A DNA stretch of 64,000 nt from Rossellomorea aquimaris. GTDB lineage: Bacteria; Bacillota; Bacilli; Bacillales; Bacillaceae_B. Both the position numbers and the translations under genes were made by a program. Within the stretch, counting starts at the first letter, position 1. Every line of letters begins with the position of its first letter. Shown here piece after piece: positions 8,717 through 17,842 of this stretch. The notes under the pieces are model-generated. The model was not told the origin of the DNA. It did no database searches and was given only the letters and a program-made list of their open reading frames with translations. The stretch covers positions 2,203,001-2,267,000 of the forward strand of contig NZ_CP141595.1 of NCBI RefSeq assembly GCF_035590735.1, given 5' to 3'.

Positions 8717-9601
8717 ATGAATGTGATTGAAATTAATGAATTAACGAAAACGTATGGAAAGTCGAGAGGGATTACCGACATCAGTTTCCAAGTGAAAGAA
8801 GGGGAAATCTTTGGCTTTATCGGGCCAAACGGGGCAGGGAAATCAACGACGATTCGAACCCTCCTTTCGCTGATTCATCCGACGAGCGGCAGTGCGAAAA
8901 TATTCGGTAAGGATTGTATTGAGTCCGCTCCAGAGATTGCGAAGGAAGTAGGATATCTACCATCTGAAGTGTTCTATTACGACAATATGAAGGTGATGGA
9001 TCTTCTTAAGTATTCTGCCAGCTTCTACAAGAAAGACTGCACGACGAGGATTAAAGAATTAGCCGAAGTGCTGAATTTAGATTTGACGAAGAAGATTGAT
9101 GATCTCTCACTTGGAAACAAAAAGAAAGTGGGAATCATTCAAGGGTTGCTCCATGAACCGAAGCTCATTATCCTGGATGAACCAACATCAGGTTTGGACC
9201 CATTAATGCAACAAAAATTCTTCGAACTGCTTCAAGCTGAAAATAAGAAGGGAGCCACCATTCTATTTTCTTCTCATATATTAAGTGAAGTTCAGCGACT
9301 ATGTGATCGAGTAGCGATCATTAAAGAAGGAAAAATCGTTCAAGTTGAAAAGATCAGTACGTTAAAAGAAAACAACCATAAGAAATTCAAACTTGAAATT
9401 AAAAGTGATGTAGATCAATCATACTTTGAGCTTGAAGGTGTGAGCAATCTTGAAGTGAATCAAAATCATGTAAGCTTCCTGTTCAGGGGTAATATCAACA
9501 CGGTGATGAAAAAGATTGCCGATATCCAAATTGAGAACCTTTGGATCGAGGAGCCGGATTTAGAAGAAATCTTCATGCACTATTACGAAAAGGAGGCTTG
9601 A
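8717..9601 (+). CDS. ABC-2 type exporter, ATP-binding subunit
   Basis: A 294-residue nucleotide-binding subunit: Walker A GPNGAGKST near residue 37, signature LSLGNKKK near residue 130, Walker B LIILDEPTSGLDP near residue 150 and H-loop SSH near residue 190. It has a C-terminal extension of about 80 residues, as in DrrA/CcmA-like export ATPases. ATG 8717 is preferred over ATG 8708, since AGGGAGG (8701-8707) abuts the latter. It should energise the two permeases that follow. Confidence 0.94.
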   Translation: MNVIEINELTKTYGKSRGITDISFQVKEGEIFGFIGPNGAGKSTTIRTLLSLIHPTSGSAKIFGKDCIESAPEIAKEVGYLPSEVFYYDNMKVMDLLKYSASFYKKDCTTRIKELAEVLNLDLTKKIDDLSLGNKKKVGIIQGLLHEPKLIILDEPTSGLDPLMQQKFFELLQAENKKGATILFSSHILSEVQRLCDRVAIIKEGKIVQVEKISTLKENNHKKFKLEIKSDVDQSYFELEGVSNLEVNQNHVSFLFRGNINTVMKKIADIQIENLWIEEPDLEEIFMHYYEKEA

Positions 9602-9607
9602 TCCTCT

Positions 9608-10399
9608 ATGAATATTTTTTTATATGAATTAAAGGCTTATCGTAAGTCAACGTTTATTTGGACCGGTGCACTCGTTGTGTTAATGATACTGTTTATGTCG
9701 ATGTTCCCTTCTATTTCTAAAGAAATTAATGAATTTAAGAAGCTTCTCGAAGGATTCCCAGAAGGAGTAAGAAAAGCGCTGGGTATTCAGGTGGACAGTA
9801 TAGGCTCTCTAAATGGTTATTATTCGTATATATTTTTGTACATCACACTATGCGGTGCGATTCAAGCCATGAATCTTGGAATCTCAATTAGCTCGAAGGA
9901 AATTCGAGAAAAGACGGCTGATTTTCTATTGACCAAACCAGTTACCCGTACGAAGATTCTTTCTTCTAAAATACTCGCAGCTTTAACATCTTTGCTTTTT
10001 ACAAATATCATGTATGTGATTGCAGCGATCATGGTAGCGAATGTGGTAAAAGTGGAGAATTTCAGTCTGTATGTATTCTTGCTGATTTCTCTAACTCTCT
10101 TATTCACTCAATTGATTATGTTTGCAGTAGGAATCATCATTGCTGTTGTATTTCCAAGGGTGAAATCGGTAATCAGCTTATCACTCGGTGTCGTGTTTGC
10201 CTTTTTTCTAATTGGTATGGTTGCAGCTGCTGAGGAGGCAACCCGTTATTTATCTCCATTTAAGTACTTTGACTATAGCTATATCATGAGCCATGAGGGG
10301 TATGAATGGTCATTCCTGATCTTAGGGATGTTCTTGATTGTCCTTTCACTGATCGGAAGCTTCGTAATTTACAACAAAAAAGATATTCATACGGTATAA
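9608..10399 (+). CDS. ABC-2 exporter permease subunit 1
   Basis: A 263-residue membrane protein with six predicted helices. The cytoplasmic motif SSKEIREKTADFLLTKPVTR near residue 95 is typical of ABC-2 permeases. It starts 6 bases behind the ATPase gene and is followed 15 bases later by a related permease (about residues 95-120 align closely), so the transporter is probably an ATPase dimer on a permease heterodimer. Substrate unknown. Confidence 0.92.
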   Translation: MNIFLYELKAYRKSTFIWTGALVVLMILFMSMFPSISKEINEFKKLLEGFPEGVRKALGIQVDSIGSLNGYYSYIFLYITLCGAIQAMNLGISISSKEIREKTADFLLTKPVTRTKILSSKILAALTSLLFTNIMYVIAAIMVANVVKVENFSLYVFLLISLTLLFTQLIMFAVGIIIAVVFPRVKSVISLSLGVVFAFFLIGMVAAAEEATRYLSPFKYFDYSYIMSHEGYEWSFLILGMFLIVLSLIGSFVIYNKKDIHTV

Positions 10400-10414
10400 G
10401 GGGAGGGGAACAAG

Positions 10415-11209
10415 ATGAACGTATATATAAGAGAAATGAAGGCTCACCGCAAATCCCTCATCATTTGGTGTATAGGTATGATTGCCTTGATCGGTTCGGG
10501 CATGGGGAAGTTTGCAGGATTTTCTTCTTCAGGTCAATCCATGAATGAGCTAATGGCGCAAATGCCAAAATCACTCCAAGCATTTCTAGGCGTAGGTAGT
10601 CTCGATATGTCTACGGCCAGTGGATTTTATGGAGTGCTCTTTCTGTATGTGGTGTTGCTCGCAACGATTCATGCAACAATGCTTGGTGCAACAATCATCT
10701 CAAAGGAAGAAAGGGATAAAACCGTAGAGTTTCTGTTCGTAAAACCCATGCCCAGGAAGAAAATCATAGGGATTAAATTGTTGGCAGCTCTCACGCAAGT
10801 TGGAATTCTATCAACCATCACATGGTCAGCTTCTTTACTCATAGTAGGAAGGTATAGTAGTGGAGAATCCATTAACAGCGATATCGGGTTCACCATGATT
10901 GGAATGTTAATTTTACAAGTACTATTTTTAGTAATTGGAACAGCGATTGCAGCTTCGACCAAAAAGCCTGGAAAAGCCGCTACATTAGCAACAGGCGTTT
11001 TATTAGTCACCTTTATTCTTTCCTTTGCCATCGACCTTAGCGAAAAAATCGAAGACTTGAAATACTTCACACCATTCAAATACTTTGAAGCAAAGAATGT
11101 GATGGATGCCGGGTTGGAATTGATATTTGTTGGGATTTCAGTTGTTTTGATAGGGGTTCTGGCGGTGTCTACGTTTGTTCTTTATAACAAGCGGGACTTG
11201 AATGTATAA
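10415..11209 (+). CDS. ABC-2 exporter permease subunit 2
   Basis: A 264-residue six-helix membrane protein, homologous to the preceding permease, with the parallel motif SKEERDKTVEFLFVKPMPRK near residue 95. A strong GGGGAGGGG site precedes the ATG. It is the last gene of the TetR-controlled operon and ends before a shared terminator. Confidence 0.92.
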   Translation: MNVYIREMKAHRKSLIIWCIGMIALIGSGMGKFAGFSSSGQSMNELMAQMPKSLQAFLGVGSLDMSTASGFYGVLFLYVVLLATIHATMLGATIISKEERDKTVEFLFVKPMPRKKIIGIKLLAALTQVGILSTITWSASLLIVGRYSSGESINSDIGFTMIGMLILQVLFLVIGTAIAASTKKPGKAATLATGVLLVTFILSFAIDLSEKIEDLKYFTPFKYFEAKNVMDAGLELIFVGISVVLIGVLAVSTFVLYNKRDLNV

Positions 11210-11254
11210 AAGTAAGTAATCTAGTGTTAAATAGTATAGTTACGAGGATAAAAG

Positions 11255-11279
11255 GAGCTTCTCCACTATGGAGAAGCTC
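11255..11279. terminator. Bidirectional terminator between ABC operon and DinB gene
   Basis: An 11-bp perfect stem (11255-11265 with 11269-11279) with a 3-base loop. On the minus strand it runs into TTTT, on the plus strand into a TTAAATT stretch. It lies between convergent genes and probably serves both. Confidence 0.78.
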
Positions 11280-11293
11280 TTAAATTAATAGGT

Positions 11294-11788
11294 TTATAAT
11301 TTTGCTTTTAGTTCTTCGATCTGCTCTAAATGCCTCTTCTCATGGTACCCGATAAACGGTACCCATTCATCTAATCGAATAAGTCCGAATATAGGATGAG
11401 GATACGCTTTTTTCTGTAATTCTTCTTTGCTTGTTGTATGAAGAAAGGTGAGAAGGTCTTTACGGGAAGCATTCAGTTTGTCCCTCATTTCTTGAAGTGT
11501 AAGACTTTCTTCAGTAGGAACGACAAATGGAGGTGCATCTACTGTTGTCGATCGGTCTACCGTATAGTGGATCGGCTTCGATGGTACTTCCTGCTCTTCA
11601 CCTTTAGCTAACGTTGATTGAATCGCTTTCGTCAACGATCTCTCCATTAGATACAGATGATCCAGCACTTGCATGATTGTCCATCGACTTTCCTCAATTC
11701 TTTTGTTCATATCATCATTGGTTAAATCGCTCACACTATTCAATAGGTCAGAACGGATGTCCTCAATCATGTTAATCTCTTGATCCAT
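11294..11788 (-). CDS. DinB superfamily protein
   Basis: A 164-residue four-helix-bundle protein of the DinB/YfiT-like superfamily. The pattern WTIMQVLDHLYLMERSLTKAI near residue 35 and GYHEKRHLEQIEELK near the C-terminus supply the His residues of the usual metal site. Members are often metal-dependent thiol transferases (for example bacillithiol-linked), but the substrate here is unknown. It converges on the ABC operon. Confidence 0.85.
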   Translation of the reverse strand: MDQEINMIEDIRSDLLNSVSDLTNDDMNKRIEESRWTIMQVLDHLYLMERSLTKAIQSTLAKGEEQEVPSKPIHYTVDRSTTVDAPPFVVPTEESLTLQEMRDKLNASRKDLLTFLHTTSKEELQKKAYPHPIFGLIRLDEWVPFIGYHEKRHLEQIEELKAKL

Positions 11789-11871
11789 ACAAGTTCCTCC
11801 TCAAGGGGTAGTTTCTCCATCCATTTTACTCTTTTAGAAAGATGGACGTACAGTAATAGCACTTTTGAAAA

Positions 11872-11895
11872 AAAAGCTCAGGAATCTGAGCTTTT
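11872..11895 (-). terminator. Terminator of the MFS exporter gene
   Basis: A 10-bp perfect stem (11872-11881 with 11886-11895) and a GAAT loop. On the minus strand it is followed by a run of Ts, right behind the MFS stop. Confidence 0.85.
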
Positions 11896-11917
11896 CAGCA
11901 GATATGGTAATTTAACT

Positions 11918-13369
11918 TTAACTTTCACTTCCGGCCTTTTCTCCTGCTCCATCAAAATCAGGGGCAACAGCTTTCCGGATGAATAACGATATAAGGAAAG
12001 CGACGGCAGCTAAGGCAAGAGCAAACCAATAAGCATGATGTACACCATAGGTCATGGCATTATTTAAAAGTCCTTCTGTCACCTCACCCGATTGACCTTC
12101 AATATACCCGGCCTGACTTTGTGTCATGATGCTGACAAAGATCGAAACACCCAGAGCTCCTGCGACTGGCTGCAAGGTGTTTGCAATGGCGGTTCCATGT
12201 GGATATAAATGCTTTGGTAGTTCATTTAAACCATTCGTTTGTGCAGGCATCATGATTGCTGAAATGGAAAGCATCAGAACCATATAGAAAAGAACGAATA
12301 ACCAGATTGGTGTAGATGGATTAATCGTGCTGAAGAAAATCATTACCCCCACTAAGGTTAAGGTTCCTGGAATGATCAGTTTTCTTGGGCCGTATTTATC
12401 GAATAACGATCCCATCGTTGGAGACATCAGACCATTTAAGAGTGCCCCGGGAAGTAATAATAATCCGGCTGCTTTTGCAGAATATCCGAGAGGTCCTTGT
12501 AAGTACATTGGCATGACGATTTCGGATGCAAACATTGCCATGATGACAATGACGAAGATCGATACTCCTCTCGCATAGCTTTTATATCGGAAAACACGAA
12601 CATCGAGGAGTGGTTCATCAAGCTTTAATTGACGTAAGACGAATAGAATCAAGCTTATAACCGCCATTGAAATAATCACGATAATTTTAAGAGACGTAAA
12701 TCCAGCAGCCTCTTCTCCCGCCGAACTAAATCCGTAAACAATTCCTCCAATACCGATTGAAGAAAGGATAATGGACAAGATATCCACACTGGGACGGGTG
12801 ATTTCGCCGACATTTTGTAAATATTTTAGAGCGAATAGAATAGAGAAAACGGCGAAGGGAATGACCGTAATGAATAACCATCTCCACCCTAACAAGTCGA
12901 CAATCACTCCGGAAAGAGTCGGGCCGATCGCTGGTGCGAACATAATGACAAGTCCGAACGTACCCATGATTTTACCACGGACTTCCGGTCGGTATATTAA
13001 TAATAAGGCATTCATGATGACCGGAATGAGTAAACCTGTCCCAACTGCCTGAATCATCCGTCCGGCAAGTAACATAGGGAAATTAACGGCACAAGCAGCA
13101 ATCACCGTCCCGAGAAGAAACACACTCATCACACCGATAAACATTTGACGAGTAGTGAACCATTGGATAAGCAGGGCGGAGATAGGCATCAGTACACCCA
13201 TGACGAGCATGAATCCTGTCGCTAACCACTGAACTGTGGGAGCATCGACGTTAAATACAGCCATTAATTCGGTTAGGGCGATATTTAATAACGTTTCATT
13301 TAATATGGCGAAAAAAGCACCGATCATAAAAGTAATGAGGATCGCTTTTGTATTGATTTTTGATGACAT
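11918..13369 (-). CDS. DHA2-family MFS multidrug exporter (EmrB/QacA type)
   Basis: A 483-residue membrane protein with about 14 hydrophobic segments, as expected for the drug:H+ antiporter-2 subfamily. The motif-C-like stretch FAPAIGPTLSGVIVDLLGWRWLF near residue 145 and the N-terminal FFAILNETLLNIALTEL are typical. It exports hydrophobic drugs or dyes using the proton gradient. A GGAGG-type site precedes the ATG. It lies downstream of the RND exporter on the same strand but behind that gene's terminator, so it probably has its own promoter in the 100-base gap. Confidence 0.93.
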   Translation of the reverse strand: MSSKINTKAILITFMIGAFFAILNETLLNIALTELMAVFNVDAPTVQWLATGFMLVMGVLMPISALLIQWFTTRQMFIGVMSVFLLGTVIAACAVNFPMLLAGRMIQAVGTGLLIPVIMNALLLIYRPEVRGKIMGTFGLVIMFAPAIGPTLSGVIVDLLGWRWLFITVIPFAVFSILFALKYLQNVGEITRPSVDILSIILSSIGIGGIVYGFSSAGEEAAGFTSLKIIVIISMAVISLILFVLRQLKLDEPLLDVRVFRYKSYARGVSIFVIVIMAMFASEIVMPMYLQGPLGYSAKAAGLLLLPGALLNGLMSPTMGSLFDKYGPRKLIIPGTLTLVGVMIFFSTINPSTPIWLFVLFYMVLMLSISAIMMPAQTNGLNELPKHLYPHGTAIANTLQPVAGALGVSIFVSIMTQSQAGYIEGQSGEVTEGLLNNAMTYGVHHAYWFALALAAVAFLISLFIRKAVAPDFDGAGEKAGSES

Positions 13370-13466
13370 GTTATTCCTCCATTAAAGAAAAAATAAAATA
13401 CTTATCTATAATGCTTGATTTTGAATTATTTCTCAAGGGAATTGTTCCATAAATCACGAAAAAGAA

Positions 13467-13485
13467 GGGTGTCACATGGACACCC
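13467..13485 (-). terminator. Terminator of the RND exporter gene
   Basis: GGGTGTC (13467-13473) pairs with GACACCC (13479-13485); on the minus strand the stem is followed by a T-rich run. It sits 14 bases behind the RND stop. Confidence 0.75.
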
Positions 13486-13498
13486 CTCCAGACCTTTC

Positions 13499-16400
13499 TT
13501 ATGCTTCGCGCTTTCTTCTTCTAAAGCGGTGGAAGACAAGATACAACATGGGAACTATGATAAGCGTTAATACAGCTGAGAACATGATACCTGAAATAAT
13601 GGTAACAGCAAGTGGTGTGAAAAGGGCATCTCCGCTGACTGCAACTGGAATAAGTGCCACAATCGATGTCAGTGCTGTAAGTAGAATTGGACGGATTCTT
13701 GTACGTCCTGATTCAATCACAGCTTCTTTAACGTTCATTCCATTTTTCAATCCTTGTTCAATGAATTCAATCAGAACAACCGAGTTTCTGACAACAATCC
13801 CGGTCAAGGATACCATACCCATCACAGCCAGGAAGCTGATCGGGGTTTGAGTAACGAATAACCCGAGAATAGCACCTGCAATCGCAAGATAAACCGCAAC
13901 AAGAACTAAGAACGGAAGTGATATAGAATTAAATTGAAGAGCAATGACTAAATACACTAAGAATATAACGATTGTAAAGAGTATGGTGATTTCAGAGAAG
14001 AAGTCATTCTGGGCTTGATTTTCTCCACCAAGTGTAATCGAATAGTCATTATCATCAAGACTTTCTCGTACATCTTTCACTATATCCTGTACATTTTCTT
14101 TATAGTTCTCCTCATTCTCAGGGAAGGCACGAATTGTGATTGCACGCTCGCCGTCTTTATGAGGGATGAGTTGTAGTTCTTCTCTCTTCTCGGGAGTCAC
14201 TAGCTCATCAAGAGAAATCAGCTTCGGTGGTCCAGCAGAATTAGCTGTTTCAGCGGGAACCTCAAGTGATGACAGGTCGACTTCTTCATCATTTCCTTCC
14301 AAAACCAGTGTCATATCACGTTTTGTGACACCATTATCAAAGGCTTTCATCGGAATGCCTTCTGTAGCCAATCGCAGCTGTTGGCTGATCTGATTGATCG
14401 TAATACCATTTTCCTCGAGAAGCTCGCGGTTAGGAACATATTCAACCGTTGGTTCCATTTCCCCGACATTATCAACGACTAGATCAGTATCCAGTTTTTC
14501 AATTTCAGATGAAATCGTATTACGAATTTTAATTAATTGTTCCATCTCAGGACCAGAAACCGTAACTGTAACGGGAGCCCCTGCCGGTGGACCTTGCTGG
14601 ATTGTTTCCAAGAAGATCAACGCATCTGGATATTTTTCTCTCAGTTTGTCAGTCCATTCGTCAATCAGACCTTGAGCTGTTTGATTTTCACGATCGACTC
14701 TCGCGACTAATTGACCTGTGTTTTGACCGGAATTTGAAAGAGAGCTGTTAAATAAGTTAGGTAATCCTGAACCGGCAAAAGCAGAGGTTTCATAAACACC
14801 TTCATCTGTTTTTAACAGTTGTTCCATGTCTTCTAAAGTGCTCGCTGTTTCTTCAATCTTTGTGCCGATCGGCAATGTTACATCAATCGTTACTTCTTCA
14901 CGGTCCGCTGACGGGAAGAATTCAAATGGTGTAAGAGCAATCAGGCCAAAGATGGCTGTTGTGAAGACAAGGCCGATGGCAGATACCACGAAAGGTCGCT
15001 TTGAAAACTTCTTTAGGACAGTATCAGCATAAAAGTCAGCCAGTTTATTCAATGGTTTTCCTAGTAAACCTGGAGCATCAGATACCTTTTTCGTTGTTTT
15101 ACTATAAAGCAGGTATCTCATGATTGGAACAAAGATCAATGCAACAAGAGTCGATGCAATGATTGTCGTAATCAGAACTATCGGTAATGCTCTAATGAAC
15201 GCTCCGTTTCCGCCTGATAAGAAAATAAGCGGTAGGAAGGTGAATACAATGGCTAGAGAAGAGGTCACGATCGAAACCCAGATCTCTTTGACACCATTTA
15301 CTGCACCCATTAGTGCACGATCACCAAGCTTGTAGCGACGTTGAATATTGTCATTCACAACAATCGAGTCATCCACAAGGATACCGAGAGCGATAATGGC
15401 ACCAATGACAGAAATTTGGTTAAGGTCAACACCGGCAAATGGTAATGGAATCAACCCCATCAATACGGAAATTGGAACCGCTAATGCAACTACAAATGCT
15501 CCAGAAACGGTAAGTCCTAATGCCGTTGTCAAAATAACCGCTACAACGGAAATCGCAAGGGACATAAATAACCCATCAAAGATGTCTGTTACAATCGAAG
15601 CCTGAGAGTAGTAAGGTTCAAGTTTCACATCAGAAGGAAGAGACTTTGCCAGTTCATCCACTTTGTCGCTTACTTTCTCATCTACTGAAGGGATATCTTC
15701 CCCTGACTGAACAAATGCTGTAAAGGATAGGGATGGCTTTCCTTCAAATGAGACGATATCTTTAACTTCTGTAGGAGCTACTTTAATGTTGGCGATGTCT
15801 TGTAGATAGACTGATTCTCCTTGAGGGTCCTTACCAACAAAAAGCTCTTTCATGTCATCAAGAGTCGAGTAATGATCAACCGTTAATTGAACGACTTCGT
15901 TATCGACTTCTTGCTTTCCTAGAGGAGTGGGATAGTATTCGTCATTAATCGCACTCATGACAGTGGAAGGATTGAGTCCGGACGCTTTTAGTTCATCCTG
16001 TTTTAATTCGATAACAATTTCTTCTTCAGGTAATCCTTTTACCGCTACACTGGAGACACCAGTAATTTCCTTGACTTCTTCCTGCCAGCGATTCATTTCC
16101 TCACGAAGAGCGAGTAGGGACTCCTTGTTATCACTTGTGAGATGATAAGAAACAATAGGCATTTTCACCGTGGATTCGTTAATTTCCGGATCGAATACCT
16201 CATCAGGAAAAGAGGTGGATGCATCGGAGACAGCTTGTCGCACATCTCCAAACACTTCTTTTTTGTTTTCTCCATCTTCAACCTCTACAATGATAGTAGA
16301 GAAACCGGCTGAAGAGGAGGAACTGATTTCTTTAATTCCATCAATCGACTGGAGGGAAGATTCGATGGGATTGGTTACCGTCCTCTCAACTGAGTCAACG

Positions 16401-16558
16401 GTTGCACCTGGATAAACGGTGCTGACCGTTCCGATGTTTACGCTAGTTTCCGGGATTTCTCGCTGTGGTAATTGTAGGAAAGTTAATACACCGATAACCA
16501 CAAACAACACGACGAAAATCAGCGTGATTTTGGAACGGTTTAAAATAGCTTTCAACAT
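13499..16558 (-). CDS. RND-family efflux transporter (AcrB/SwrC-like)
   Basis: A 1019-residue proton-driven exporter with the RND layout: one N-terminal helix, a large outer loop, a block of helices, a second large loop and a final block. Seen are GATVDSVERTVTNPIESSLQ near residue 50 and, in the helices, GILVDDSIVVNDNIQRR near residue 395 with the proton-relay Asp pair. Firmicute members such as SwrC work without outer-membrane partners and handle surfactants, lipids or lipopeptides. It is divergent from a TetR gene and shares its control region. Confidence 0.94.
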   Translation of the reverse strand: MLKAILNRSKITLIFVVLFVVIGVLTFLQLPQREIPETSVNIGTVSTVYPGATVDSVERTVTNPIESSLQSIDGIKEISSSSSAGFSTIIVEVEDGENKKEVFGDVRQAVSDASTSFPDEVFDPEINESTVKMPIVSYHLTSDNKESLLALREEMNRWQEEVKEITGVSSVAVKGLPEEEIVIELKQDELKASGLNPSTVMSAINDEYYPTPLGKQEVDNEVVQLTVDHYSTLDDMKELFVGKDPQGESVYLQDIANIKVAPTEVKDIVSFEGKPSLSFTAFVQSGEDIPSVDEKVSDKVDELAKSLPSDVKLEPYYSQASIVTDIFDGLFMSLAISVVAVILTTALGLTVSGAFVVALAVPISVLMGLIPLPFAGVDLNQISVIGAIIALGILVDDSIVVNDNIQRRYKLGDRALMGAVNGVKEIWVSIVTSSLAIVFTFLPLIFLSGGNGAFIRALPIVLITTIIASTLVALIFVPIMRYLLYSKTTKKVSDAPGLLGKPLNKLADFYADTVLKKFSKRPFVVSAIGLVFTTAIFGLIALTPFEFFPSADREEVTIDVTLPIGTKIEETASTLEDMEQLLKTDEGVYETSAFAGSGLPNLFNSSLSNSGQNTGQLVARVDRENQTAQGLIDEWTDKLREKYPDALIFLETIQQGPPAGAPVTVTVSGPEMEQLIKIRNTISSEIEKLDTDLVVDNVGEMEPTVEYVPNRELLEENGITINQISQQLRLATEGIPMKAFDNGVTKRDMTLVLEGNDEEVDLSSLEVPAETANSAGPPKLISLDELVTPEKREELQLIPHKDGERAITIRAFPENEENYKENVQDIVKDVRESLDDNDYSITLGGENQAQNDFFSEITILFTIVIFLVYLVIALQFNSISLPFLVLVAVYLAIAGAILGLFVTQTPISFLAVMGMVSLTGIVVRNSVVLIEFIEQGLKNGMNVKEAVIESGRTRIRPILLTALTSIVALIPVAVSGDALFTPLAVTIISGIMFSAVLTLIIVPMLYLVFHRFRRRKREA

Positions 16559-16648
16559 GAATGTTATCCTCCTTTAATATGTTTCGACTCATGGGTCAAA
16601 TGTTTTTTAAAAACTTGAGTAATTACTGATATAACAATCATTAATCGG

Positions 16649-16678
16649 TTGACTCACTAGTCATTTTACCTGTATTTT
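16649..16678 (+). promoter_or_regulatory. Divergent TetR/RND control region with palindrome
   Basis: TGACT-CACT-AGTCA (16650-16663) is an inverted repeat. It overlaps a possible plus-strand promoter: TTGACT (16649-16654), 18 bases, TATTTT (16673-16678). Its place between divergent regulator and exporter genes suggests the TetR operator for both. The -10 is weak and the minus-strand promoter was not resolved. Confidence 0.55.
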
Positions 16679-16770
16679 TTCTGTAGTCAAGAATTAATGC
16701 TCTTCTATTTTTGGAAGAGTATGGTTAAAATGATAGAGTGAATTTTTTTCTGGATATAGAGGTGTAGAAA

Positions 16771-17652
16771 TTGGATAAACGTAAATCAATACTCGAATCA
16801 GCCGTAGAGCTCTTTGCAGAACACGGATATAATCACACGTCCATGCAGCAAATCGCCGAAAGCGTTGGCATTTCAAAAGGCTCCCTGTATTCATTTTTTC
16901 AATCTAAAGAAGATTTAATCATATCAATTTATGAACATTATCAGCAGCTTGTCTTCGAACGGGCTTTTGTCGTCGGACTAGAAGGGAATTTACCACCTCT
17001 TGAACGGTTCGCAAAGCAGTTTCAAGTCCAGTTTGAAGGGATACTTGAATATAAGTCATATATGAAGATGCACATGCGGGGAGATTCCTCGAAGAATAGT
17101 GAGAAATTGGCTGCAATGGAACACCGTATGAGAGGACGGTTATTTAGCTGGCTCGAGCATAATCTATTAGAAGTATTTGGTGGTAAGATCAAACCTTACA
17201 TATGGGACCTCATGTGGATGACCCAATCCATCTATTCATCGTATATGATGCTTTTGATTTCTACCGACGATGCCCTTGATCCTTCTGTTCTCGGTAAACA
17301 TTTAGTTCGACAGATTTCCCTTCTTGCTGGAGACTTTCTTGAAGGTAAGAGCAAGCCATTGTTAAATGATGAGATGATGAAATCATTTTCTGTAAGCATG
17401 GATCGGGAAGGTGCCTTCATTTCATTTGAAAAGAGAGAGAATGCCTGGAAGGGATTGTATGAGAAAATAAACGGGTTGAGTGTAGAACATGTCAAGTATT
17501 TCATGAATATCGCCAATCGGATTTCAGAGGAATGCCGCCAAGCGGAGCCGGACGAGTTGATCATAAAAGGGTTATTTCGATTGTTGATGGATGTAGAGGA
17601 ATTGAAAATAGAAGCTGAAGAGTTAGAGATGCAGCTCCTTCCTGATCAATAG
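16771..17652 (+). CDS. TetR/AcrR family regulator of the RND exporter
   Basis: A 293-residue regulator, long for TetR (usually about 200). The HTH is at residues 8-50: AVELFAEHGYNHTSMQQIA and GISKGSLYSFFQSKEDLI. The rest is helical; the extra C-terminal 90 residues resemble those of Bacillus TetR proteins next to RND genes. It starts with TTG behind AGAGGTG. Divergent placement from the RND gene suggests direct repression of it. The terminator stem overlaps the last codons. Confidence 0.92.
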   Translation: MDKRKSILESAVELFAEHGYNHTSMQQIAESVGISKGSLYSFFQSKEDLIISIYEHYQQLVFERAFVVGLEGNLPPLERFAKQFQVQFEGILEYKSYMKMHMRGDSSKNSEKLAAMEHRMRGRLFSWLEHNLLEVFGGKIKPYIWDLMWMTQSIYSSYMMLLISTDDALDPSVLGKHLVRQISLLAGDFLEGKSKPLLNDEMMKSFSVSMDREGAFISFEKRENAWKGLYEKINGLSVEHVKYFMNIANRISEECRQAEPDELIIKGLFRLLMDVEELKIEAEELEMQLLPDQ

Positions 17653-17667
17653 GGAGGAGTTTTTTTA
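17635..17667 (+). terminator. Terminator overlapping the TetR stop codon
   Basis: CTCCTTCC (17635-17642) pairs with GGGAGGAG (17652-17659, one G-T pair), followed by seven Ts. The left arm is inside the coding sequence. Confidence 0.85.
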
Positions 17668-17842
17668 AGTTGAATAGTAGAAATAGAAATTAGAAATTTA
17701 ATAACATCAAGAATGAGCAAAAGAGTTTCATTAGAACCAAAAAATCACACAACTCCAGTAGTTTTTCTAGACGTTTGGTAAGACAAAAATCCTTTTTTTC
17801 AATACCATAATTAAGACCATATCATTTAAAGGAGGGTTTTTT

